32,634 bases of DNA from Pseudomonadota bacterium. GTDB taxonomy: Bacteria > Myxococcota > UBA9042 > PHBI01. Positions within the stretch are counted from its first letter, which is position 1, and every line of letters starts with the position of its first letter. This document shows, one piece after another, positions 8,694-15,130 of the stretch. The stretch is taken from contig SYAK01000586.1 of the NCBI GenBank assembly GCA_005788935.1, positions 1-32,634 of the forward strand, given 5' to 3'. A model generated the notes under the pieces. The model made no database searches. It saw only the letters and a program-made list of their open reading frames with translations, and was not told the DNA's origin. A program made the translations under genes and the position numbers.

Positions 8694-8747
8694 GCCTCCC
8701 GCGCCGCTGAACGCGCGCTCACTCGGCGCCGCATCCCGCCCCTCCAA

Positions 8748-8770
8748 GGCGCCTCAGCTGAGGTCGCGCC
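8748..8770. terminator. stem-forming inverted repeat between convergent genes
   Basis: GGCGC at 8748-8752 pairs with GCGCC at 8766-8770, enclosing a perfect 12-bp palindrome CCTCAGCTGAGG at 8752-8763. It sits between the zorD stop and the stop of the convergent minus-strand gene, overlapping the latter. A bidirectional terminator role is plausible, but there is no T-tract on either side and the palindrome leaves almost no loop. Confidence 0.25.
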
Positions 8771-9890
8771 GGTGCGGGCCGAGGGCGTCGAGGGCGGTGT
8801 TGGTGGCCTCGAACTCCTCGGGGGAGAGCGGACCGACAGGCAGGCGCCTCGCGACGGTCAGCAGCAACGCGGAGGGGCGGAAGACCAGGACGTCGTGCGG
8901 CGTCTTGTGGATGACGACGCCCGCGGCGGCCTGATCGGCGCACAGGCGGTCGAAGGCGTCGGGCGCCAGGTTGACGCCGTCGGTGATGGCGATGACCCAG
9001 GCGGGCTCGCCCGAGTCGAGGTCGAACTCGTTGCGCAGGGTGGGGCGGACGACCCGCAGGGCGGAGCGCTTCGGGCCGAGTCCGCTGGTGTTGCGCTGCG
9101 CGACCTCCACCGTCCGCCCGTCGAGCAGCAACAGCCAGTCAAGGGCGGCTGGCTTGCCGTCGCGCGGCGGGGAGACGAGGTGGAGCCATGTGTCGCGCGG
9201 GCCCGTGAGCGACAGCGCGTCTGACGGGGGGCGCCCCTCGCGCCCGAGGATGCACGGCGCCACGGACTCGAGCTTGCCGTCGGCTGTGTAGTCGAAGCGC
9301 GCAGTCCACTCGTCAGTCCCGCCGCGCTTCGTGGCGTAGCCCTCGCACGCGGTCTGAAGCGGACCTGCCCCACGCCTTGGCGGTGGCGGCGGCGCGATGG
9401 CGACGGGCTGCGGGGCGGACGGCGCGCTCTCCCGCAGCGGGCGCGACCACCACTCGAGCACCACCACCGCGAACCAGAACCCCTGCTTCAGCTGCTCGGG
9501 CCGCATCGCGCGCGAGGACCGTCGCAGGAGGTAGCTCCACAGCGTCTCGTTCGCGCTCAGCAGGATCGGCAGCTTGTTGAAATCCATCTGGAAGCGCTTG
9601 ACCACATCGAGCACCGGCGTCCGCGCCAGCACCGTCTGCGGCCCCGTCACCGTCGACAGCGCGCCGATCGGGCCATGGCGCGAGAACTTGTCGGTCGCGT
9701 CGGCGCTGCCGTCCTGCGCCTGCTGCAGCTTCAGCAAGGCCGCGATGATCGGGCCGCGGTCGGGCAGCTTCGGGGCGGGCGCGCCCTCGAGGTCGTAGGC
9801 GTTGGGGCCCGCGGGCTCGCCGGTTGCGGAAAATTTGAGCCCTTTGACCCACACGAGAAAGTTTTCATATTCCTTCATGGATTTCTGCAT
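8754..9890 (-). CDS. hypothetical protein, two-part with proline linker
   Basis: 378 residues; I do not recognise the family. No signal peptide or clear membrane helix. Residues 1-150 are mainly helical with a hydrophobic, aromatic stretch 'FWFAVVVLEWWSRP' near 138-151. A proline run (PPPPPP, near 167-172) links this to a C-terminal alpha/beta region of about 200 residues containing 'LDWLLLLDGRTVEVAQ', 'TLRNEFDLDSGEPAWVIAIT' and a final Leu/Arg-rich strand. The acidic/hydrophobic middle faintly recalls nuclease cores, but no complete catalytic motif can be defended. The start could be Met1 (9890) or Met5 (9878); neither has a good Shine-Dalgarno. The first 60 bases of the gene are markedly AT-richer than the rest. 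It lies 13 bases after the lipoprotein gene on the same strand, and converges with zorD. Confidence 0.7.
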   Translation of the reverse strand: MQKSMKEYENFLVWVKGLKFSATGEPAGPNAYDLEGAPAPKLPDRGPIIAALLKLQQAQDGSADATDKFSRHGPIGALSTVTGPQTVLARTPVLDVVKRFQMDFNKLPILLSANETLWSYLLRRSSRAMRPEQLKQGFWFAVVVLEWWSRPLRESAPSAPQPVAIAPPPPPRRGAGPLQTACEGYATKRGGTDEWTARFDYTADGKLESVAPCILGREGRPPSDALSLTGPRDTWLHLVSPPRDGKPAALDWLLLLDGRTVEVAQRNTSGLGPKRSALRVVRPTLRNEFDLDSGEPAWVIAITDGVNLAPDAFDRLCADQAAAGVVIHKTPHDVLVFRPSALLLTVARRLPVGPLSPEEFEATNTALDALGPHRRDLS

Positions 9891-9903
9891 CCCGGCGGTG
9901 GGC

Positions 9904-10980
9904 TCAAGGAGGGGCGTTGACGACGGTCAGTGGCGGCAGCGCGGCCGCGTCGGCGGGGGCGACCCCGTTCAGGTCGCAGGTCAGCCATGGGCCGTCGGGT
10001 GCGACGCGGAAGCGCCACGTCCAGGCGTAGGTCCCCGGGTTCGGGACGGTCAGGGTCGCGACGTGCTCATCGTTCGTCCGCGCGCCGTCGAGGCCGTTGT
10101 CGACGACGACGTTGAAGGCGCCCGCGACCCAGGTCCAGCCCGCATCTGGCACCGAGCCGCGCGGGCCGTAGCCCGCCTCGCTCATGAGGTCTGTCACAGC
10201 GCCCCGCCGCCCGTCTCCGGTGAGCCCCTCCGCAAAGACGCGTCCATAGAGGCGCTCCGTCGTCTCTCCCGCGGTCATCAGGATCGCGTCGGTCGGGTAC
10301 TGGACGCGGCACCAGGCCGGCCTCGGCGCCGTGACCGTCAGCAGGCCGGCCTGCTGCGGATCGAAGCCGGTGTCGGTCCCATCGAGATCGCAGCGGGTCC
10401 AGAGGCCCTCGGGCGTCGCCCGGAAGCGCCACGCGTAGCGGTAGCGCCCCTCGGCTCGCGGCGCGGTGAGGGTCGCCTCGAACTCGTGGTTGGCGTCGAC
10501 CGCGCGGGCGTTCACCCCCGGGGTCCACGTCCACGCATCGTCCGCGGGTGCGGCGTCCCCCTCGCCAATCGGCGCCCAGCCGAGCGCGCCCTCGAGCCCG
10601 GCTGGCACAGTCGCGCCATCGCGCGGCGCGTTCGTGACGCCGTCGACGAAGACCCGCCCGAAGACGACACCAGCCTCGGCACCCGGGCCCGCCGCGAGCG
10701 CGGGCGGGTGCTGCAGGACGCACCAGCTGACCGTCGGGGCCGAGGTCTCGGGCGCCGCCCCGTCGTCCGTCGTCGCGCTGTCCCCCGCGGCTGAGGTGTC
10801 CGGAGGTGCGGTCGCCTCGTCGGGTGCGTCCGGGCTGGCGTCGAGCGGGTCGCTGGGAGTCTCGGCGTCCTGACGCGGCAGGTCTGCCGCGGGTGCGGCG
10901 TCCGGCATGGGGCGGGAGGTCTCGCCGCAGGCGGCGATAGCGGCCGCGCTCAGGACGAGCGCGAGGGGATGAGGGTTCAC
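9904..10980 (-). CDS. lipoprotein with two repeated beta-sandwich-like modules
   Basis: 358 residues from the GTG at 10980, chosen because GGAGG lies 5 bases upstream and because it gives a clean lipoprotein signal (MNPHPLALVLSAAAIAAC, Cys18). An Asp/Ala/Pro/Thr-rich linker (about 20-80) leads to two related modules at about 84-200 and 220-340. Each runs from 'W-C-x-x-Q-x-P' through 'GRVF-x-x-G(V/L)T', a 'W-T-W' patch, an '(N)(D)E(H/F)xATLT' strand and 'Y-x-W-x-FR' to a closing 'CDL(D/N)G'. Such modules occur in cell-surface proteins of Myxococcota; each has a conserved first and last Cys that may form a disulfide. Role unknown; likely exposed at the outer membrane. The longer frame back to 11085 lacks a signal peptide at its start. 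Confidence 0.8.
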   Translation of the reverse strand: MNPHPLALVLSAAAIAACGETSRPMPDAAPAADLPRQDAETPSDPLDASPDAPDEATAPPDTSAAGDSATTDDGAAPETSAPTVSWCVLQHPPALAAGPGAEAGVVFGRVFVDGVTNAPRDGATVPAGLEGALGWAPIGEGDAAPADDAWTWTPGVNARAVDANHEFEATLTAPRAEGRYRYAWRFRATPEGLWTRCDLDGTDTGFDPQQAGLLTVTAPRPAWCRVQYPTDAILMTAGETTERLYGRVFAEGLTGDGRRGAVTDLMSEAGYGPRGSVPDAGWTWVAGAFNVVVDNGLDGARTNDEHVATLTVPNPGTYAWTWRFRVAPDGPWLTCDLNGVAPADAAALPPLTVVNAPP

Positions 10981-10985
10981 GGATG

Positions 10986-10990
10986 CCTCC
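10986..10990 (-). promoter_or_regulatory. ribosome-binding site that fixes a GTG start
   Basis: GGAGG on the minus strand, 5 bases before the GTG at 10980. It supports the shorter lipoprotein start over the upstream Met at 11085. Confidence 0.7.
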
Positions 10991-11064
10991 GGGCTGCGTG
11001 GACCCCGATGATGCGCCACAGCGCGAGCCGAGGGAAGGGGCTCGCGCGGGGGCACCGCAGGTGT

Positions 11065-11102
11065 CCGAATCCTTGTTTGGTGCACCGAATGCGGATTCGG
11101 TG
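11065..11102. promoter_or_regulatory. nested inverted repeats in a divergent intergenic region (operator-like)
   Basis: CCGAATCC at 11065-11072 is the reverse complement of GGATTCGG at 11093-11100. Independently, CACCGAAT at 11083-11090 and ATTCGGTG at 11095-11102 form a second dyad with a 4-base centre. Both lie in the 254-base gap between the divergently transcribed lipoprotein and M23 peptidase genes. The placement suggests a regulator-binding site controlling one or both genes. No convincing -35/-10 pair was found nearby. The rest of the gap holds nothing I can identify. Confidence 0.45.
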
Positions 11103-11234
11103 GGATTGGGCAGGCGGCTTGTCTGCGACCGCGCCCGGTCGCCGCAGGTCAGGAGGCGATCCGCAGACCACCGTTGATGTGCCGCGCCACCCGTGGAAAG
11201 CTGTCGCCTCGACCACCGCAGGAGCCGCCCCGCG

Positions 11235-12167
11235 ATGAACCCGCTCGACCTCTTCGGCCTCCGTCCCTTGCCCCAGGCGCTCCGCCAGGCCGCACTCACG
11301 CTCCGTGGCGCCCCGAGCATCCCCCCGTCGCGCTTTGGGCTCTCGAGCCTCGGCATCTTCTTCCCCCGCCTCGCGGTCGCGACCTGGCTCGGGCAGCAGC
11401 CAGGCGGAGACCGGGTGCTCGTCACCAACCTCTTCAACCGGACGCAGACGCCCGTCGCCGACGGCTGGTCCGTCCGCCGGACCCGCGTCCGCGACTTCCG
11501 CGGCCGCGCGATGACCTACGACAGCCACAACGGCACCGACTTCACCTGCCCGGTCGGGACCCTCGTCGTCGCTCCAGCGCCTGGCCGCGTGGTCCGCGTC
11601 TCGAGCGAGTTCAACCGCGGCGGGCTGAAGGTCGTCCTCGACCACGGCGACGGCCTGATGACGACCTCGAATCACCTGCTCGAGGCCCTCGTGAAGGTCG
11701 GCGAGGTCGTGCGCCGCGGCGACCCTATCGCCCGCTCGGGGGCCTCGGGCATCGACATGTTGACGGCCTTCCCGTGGAACGCGCCCCACGTCCACTTCAA
11801 CACCTGGCTCAACGGCGTGCCAGCCGACCCCTACGCGCTCGACGGCGAGGCCTCGCTCTGGCGCAGGCACAATGACCCGGCCCCGGCCGAGTCCGACCCG
11901 TCCGAACCGCCGCCCGCCCCGACCGCATGGGACGGGGACGCCATCGACGCGCTCATCGCCGGATGCCGCGACCCCGAGCTCGCTCGGGCGCTCAGAGCGG
12001 CGCCACCCGAGCTGCGCGCAACGGAAGCCGTATTTCTTTGCAACTATTATCCGACCGCCTTCCCACTGCGCCCCCCGCTCGTCACCACCCCCGCGCCGCG
12101 CACGCCACGCCTCGACCTGCCGTTCCGCGACTTCGCGGGCGCGGTGATGGCGGACGTCCTCGCCTGA
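11235..12167 (+). CDS. M23 (LytM-type) metallopeptidase without signal peptide
   Basis: 310 residues from the ATG at 11235; AGGAG at 11220-11224 lies upstream with a long (10-base) spacer. Peptidase M23 enzymes are zinc endopeptidases that cut glycine or peptide cross-links in peptidoglycan. The domain spans about 95-195: 'HNGTDF' supplies His98 and Asp102, 'PVGTLVVAPAPGRVV' is the usual core, 'TSNHL' holds the third conserved His, and 'APHVHFN' gives His185 and His187. All expected zinc and catalytic positions seem present. Unusually there is no signal peptide, lipobox or membrane helix, and a C-terminal tail of about 110 residues (Pro-rich, then helical) has no known domain. A cytoplasmic or non-classically exported role is therefore possible. 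Confidence 0.85.
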   Translation: MNPLDLFGLRPLPQALRQAALTLRGAPSIPPSRFGLSSLGIFFPRLAVATWLGQQPGGDRVLVTNLFNRTQTPVADGWSVRRTRVRDFRGRAMTYDSHNGTDFTCPVGTLVVAPAPGRVVRVSSEFNRGGLKVVLDHGDGLMTTSNHLLEALVKVGEVVRRGDPIARSGASGIDMLTAFPWNAPHVHFNTWLNGVPADPYALDGEASLWRRHNDPAPAESDPSEPPPAPTAWDGDAIDALIAGCRDPELARALRAAPPELRATEAVFLCNYYPTAFPLRPPLVTTPAPRTPRLDLPFRDFAGAVMADVLA

Positions 12168-12260
12168 ACCCACGCGGCCTCGCCGCACGCCTGCGCACCG
12201 GACTTGACGGAATGCGCGGGTCGCGTTGATCTGTCCCGGCTGCGGCACCACGCAGCGTCC

Positions 12261-12267
12261 GAGGAGG
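12261..12267 (+). promoter_or_regulatory. strong Shine-Dalgarno inside a possible small hairpin
   Basis: GAGGAGG lies 8 bases before the ATG at 12276 and decides that start over an in-frame ATG at 12204. GAGGA (12261-12265) can pair with TCCTC (12269-12273), so the site could be partly masked. Stem is only 5 bp. Confidence 0.6.
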
Positions 12268-12275
12268 CTCCTCCC

Positions 12276-13283
12276 ATGTCGCACCCCGTCCACGCCGACC
12301 ACGCCCGCGGCTCGCTCATCACGATGGCCGTCGCCGAGTCGCTCGGCTTCCTCGTCGAGGGCGGGAGCCCGCGCTACTGCAACGAGGTCGCGACGGGGGC
12401 CCTGTCGGCCGACGAGCCCCCGTGGCTCGAGCGCGGGGAGTACGCCTTCGGCCAGTATGCGACCGACAGCCAGCTCGCCCGCGAGCTCGCCCGCTCCATC
12501 GTCGCATGTCGCGGCTTCACGCCGACCGACTACGCCCAGCGCATCGACGCCCTCTTCGACTCGAACACCGCCCTCGCCCCCGAGAACGCGACCTGGAAGG
12601 CCGCGAGCCGCCTCGCGCAGGGGATGACCTGGTTGCAGGTCGGCGAGCCGGCCCCCGCAGCTGGCAACGGCGCTGTCGTCCGCGCCGCCCCGATCGGGCT
12701 CACCTTCCGGACCCGCGAGTTCCGGAGCGGTGCTGCCCAGATGCAGGCCGAGATCTCGCACCACGACCCGCGCTCGCAGGCAGCGGCGCAGCTCTTCGCC
12801 GAGGCCGTCTTCCTCGCCGCGACGACCGACCACATCGAGCCGCGCGCCTTCCTCGCCGCCATCGCGGCCGTCGCCGAGCCGCTCGACCCCCGCCTCGCCT
12901 CGAGCGCGCGTTCGCTCGAGCGGGTCCTGTCGCTGCCGTTGTCCGACGCGCTGCCGCACGTCGCCCGCGCCGGCTTCGTGCCAGAGGATGGCTACCCGCC
13001 GTCCGAGGTCATCTCGGGCTTCTCCACCCCGACCGTGCTGTGGGCCGTCCAGTCGTTCCTCAGGAACCCGCGCTCGCCCGAGCTCGTGATCGTCGCGGCC
13101 CTCTCAGGTGGCGGCGATACCGGCTCTGTGGCGGCTGCTGCGGGCGCGCTCGTCGGCGCGCACGTCGGCTTCTCGGGCCTCGGGACCCGCCTGCAGACCT
13201 GGTCCGAGCGCCTGAACGACCACGGCGAGGATGGCCGCGACGTCCTGTCGACGCTCGGCGCTCAGCTCGTCGGGCGCGCCTGA
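12276..13283 (+). CDS. ADP-ribosylglycohydrolase family protein with altered metal motifs
   Basis: 335 residues from the ATG at 12276 behind a strong Shine-Dalgarno. The all-helical ADP-ribosylglycohydrolase (DraG/ARH) fold removes ADP-ribose from proteins or nucleic acids using two Mg ions. Family landmarks: 'GSLITMAVAESLGFLVEGG' near 12-30, 'NGAVVRAAPIGL' near 130-141, and 'GGGDTGSVAAAAGALVGAHV' near 278-297. The two metal-binding motifs deviate: the usual (Y/W)TDD(T/S) is 'YATDS' at 61-65, and the usual GGDTD is 'GGDTG' with Gly283 in place of the second Asp. Activity may be changed or lost. It follows the M23 gene by 108 bases and precedes the metallophosphatase by 23, same strand. No signal peptide, so cytoplasmic. 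Confidence 0.82.
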   Translation: MSHPVHADHARGSLITMAVAESLGFLVEGGSPRYCNEVATGALSADEPPWLERGEYAFGQYATDSQLARELARSIVACRGFTPTDYAQRIDALFDSNTALAPENATWKAASRLAQGMTWLQVGEPAPAAGNGAVVRAAPIGLTFRTREFRSGAAQMQAEISHHDPRSQAAAQLFAEAVFLAATTDHIEPRAFLAAIAAVAEPLDPRLASSARSLERVLSLPLSDALPHVARAGFVPEDGYPPSEVISGFSTPTVLWAVQSFLRNPRSPELVIVAALSGGGDTGSVAAAAGALVGAHVGFSGLGTRLQTWSERLNDHGEDGRDVLSTLGAQLVGRA

Positions 13284-13306
13284 CCCCCGTCCCTCCGGGA
13301 GCCTCG

Positions 13307-15130
13307 ATGCAGACTGGCCCGCGCCTCCGGATCGTCGCGATCAACGACGTCTATCTGCTCGACAACCTCCCGCGCCTCGCGACGCTCATCGCCCACCATC
13401 GACGCGTCGACCCGGCCGACGTGCTGCTCGTGACGCTCGCGGGTGACTTCCTGTCGCCGAGCATGCTGGCGAGCCTCGATGGCGGGGCTGGCATGGTGGA
13501 CTGCCTGAACCACCTCGGTGTCACCCACCTCGCGCTCGGCAACCACGAGGATGACCTCGAACCCCTCGTCCTCGCCGCCCGCCTGCGCGAGCTACAGGGC
13601 CGCTGTCTGAGCGCCAACGTCGACCTCCCCGACGTCGCGCTGCCGACCTGCGACGTCGTCACCGTCACAGCCCCGTCGGGGGTCTCGGTCCGCGTCGGCC
13701 TGACCGGCGTCTGCACCCTCGACCCCGCGCTCTACCGCACCGCGCCCTTTGACGGGGCGCCCGTGACGCCGCTCCGCGTGGCCCTCGACCGCGAGACGCG
13801 CCGTCTGCTCGGCGAGCTCGCCTGCGACCTCGTCATTCCGATGACGCACCAGTCCCTCGTCGAGGACCTCGCCCTCGCGCGGGCCACGACCCCGCGCTAT
13901 CCCGTCATCCTCGGCGGCCACGACCATCAGGTCGCCATCGAGCGGGTCGGCGCCACGACCATCGTCAAGGCCGGCACAGACGCCTTCCGTGCGGCCATCG
14001 TGAACGTCACCTGGCCCGATGGCGGCGGGTCGCCCGAGGTGAGGGTCGTCCTCGAAGAGGTCGTGGCCTGGGACGAGGACCTCGCGATGCGGGCCCGGGT
14101 CGACCACCACCTGCAGCGGGTCGCATCCCTTGAGCGGGCGACCTTGTACCTCATCCCGCCGGGCACCGAGCTGTCCTCGGTCGGCACGCGTGCGCATCCA
14201 ACAACGCTTGCGACGTTTTTCTGCACGCGCCTGCGCGACCTGTTCGGGGCCGACGTCGCGTTGCTCAACGGCGGCGGCATCCGTGGTCGGCGCGTCTACC
14301 GGCAGGCCCTGACGTATGGGGCGCTGAAGGCCGAGATGCCGTTTGACAACGAGATCGTCTGCGTCGACGTCCCCGGGCCGGTGCTCGCGGACGCCATCGC
14401 GGGCTCGCGCGCGCGGGCGCCTGCCGAGGCTGGTTGCTTCCTGCATGTTGACGACGGGGTGATCCTCGGCCCTGACAACCGCCCGCTGAGCGTCGGGGGC
14501 CGGTCGTTTGACGGCGTCCCGACCTGGAAGGTCGCGACCGTGCGCGAGTTCTTCCGCGGCATGGACAACCTGACACCCCTCGTCGCGTGGAGCGAGGCCA
14601 ACCCGGACGCGCTGCCGCCTGCTGGCACGGGGCGCGAGGTCAAGCAGGCCCTCGTGGAGAGCTTCGTGCGCGAGCTGTGGCGTGCGCTCGGCGGCTTCGC
14701 GGGCGTCGACCGGGACGGTGACGGGGTCGTCCGCCGCGAGGACCTCGACGTCGCGCTCATGCGGCTCCTGCGGGCTGACGCCTCGCCAGTCACGGCCGCG
14801 CTCGTCTTCGACACGATGGACGCCGACCACGACGGCACGGTGACCCGCGGCGAGGTCTGCCGACCGCGCGATCTGGGTTGGCCGAGCGCGGGACGTCGGC
14901 TTGAGTCTTCGTGTTTCGAAATATTTCGATGGCCATCAGGTCGCGCCCGCGTGGACGACGCGGTTCCGCCCGCCGCGCTTGGCGCGGTAGAGCGCCGCAT
15001 CGGCCGCGACGAGGAGGGCGTCGAGATCGCCCCCGTCTTCGGGGGACACGACGTAGCCCGCGCTGAGGGTGACCCGGACTTCCCGCGGGACGAGCGTCGG
15101 GGGCGCCCTGTCGCTGCCTTCGGTCCGTGA
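13307..15130 (+). CDS. 5'-nucleotidase-like metallophosphatase with C-terminal EF-hands
   Basis: 607 residues from the ATG at 13307, preceded by GGGAG. The N-terminal calcineurin-like metallophosphatase shows 'INDVYLLDNLPRL' (Tyr where UshA-type enzymes have His), 'GDFLSPS', 'GNHEDD' and 'GGHDHQ'. The 5'-nucleotidase C-terminal domain follows with 'LLNGGGIRG' and 'MPFDNEIV'. Two EF-hand loops end the recognisable part: Asp468-Asp479 (DRDGDGVVRRED, Asp at position 12) and Asp505-Glu516 (DADHDGTVTRGE, complete). The combination points to a calcium-responsive phosphohydrolase; substrate unknown. Unlike UshA there is no signal peptide. The last 65 residues lie antisense to the diguanylate cyclase gene, have no domain and look like read-through extension. 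Confidence 0.82.
   Translation: MQTGPRLRIVAINDVYLLDNLPRLATLIAHHRRVDPADVLLVTLAGDFLSPSMLASLDGGAGMVDCLNHLGVTHLALGNHEDDLEPLVLAARLRELQGRCLSANVDLPDVALPTCDVVTVTAPSGVSVRVGLTGVCTLDPALYRTAPFDGAPVTPLRVALDRETRRLLGELACDLVIPMTHQSLVEDLALARATTPRYPVILGGHDHQVAIERVGATTIVKAGTDAFRAAIVNVTWPDGGGSPEVRVVLEEVVAWDEDLAMRARVDHHLQRVASLERATLYLIPPGTELSSVGTRAHPTTLATFFCTRLRDLFGADVALLNGGGIRGRRVYRQALTYGALKAEMPFDNEIVCVDVPGPVLADAIAGSRARAPAEAGCFLHVDDGVILGPDNRPLSVGGRSFDGVPTWKVATVREFFRGMDNLTPLVAWSEANPDALPPAGTGREVKQALVESFVRELWRALGGFAGVDRDGDGVVRREDLDVALMRLLRADASPVTAALVFDTMDADHDGTVTRGEVCRPRDLGWPSAGRRLESSCFEIFRWPSGRARVDDAVPPAALGAVERRIGRDEEGVEIAPVFGGHDVARAEGDPDFPRDERRGRPVAAFGP
14916..14929. repeat. 14-bp perfect AT-rich palindrome
   Basis: TCGAAATATTTCGA reads the same on both strands. 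It sits 7 bases outside the stop of the diguanylate cyclase gene and just after the EF-hand coding part of the convergent metallophosphatase gene. It is the most AT-rich stretch nearby. It could assist termination or bind a protein; no direct evidence for either. Confidence 0.5.

Noticed and set aside
12204..12232. TTGACG followed 17 bases later by TGATCT as a promoter for the ADP-ribosylglycohydrolase gene
   Set aside because: The -35 box is good, but only the two outer bases of the -10 hexamer match the consensus.
10977..12959. Open frame of 660 codons on the minus strand across the M23 and ADP-ribosylglycohydrolase genes
   Set aside because: It runs antisense to two genes with recognisable domains and across an intergenic region, and shows no domain of its own.
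11235..13283. M23 peptidase and ADP-ribosylglycohydrolase as extra Zorya components
   Set aside because: They are separated from zorD by two genes on the opposite strand and belong to a separate transcription unit; nothing ties them to the system.
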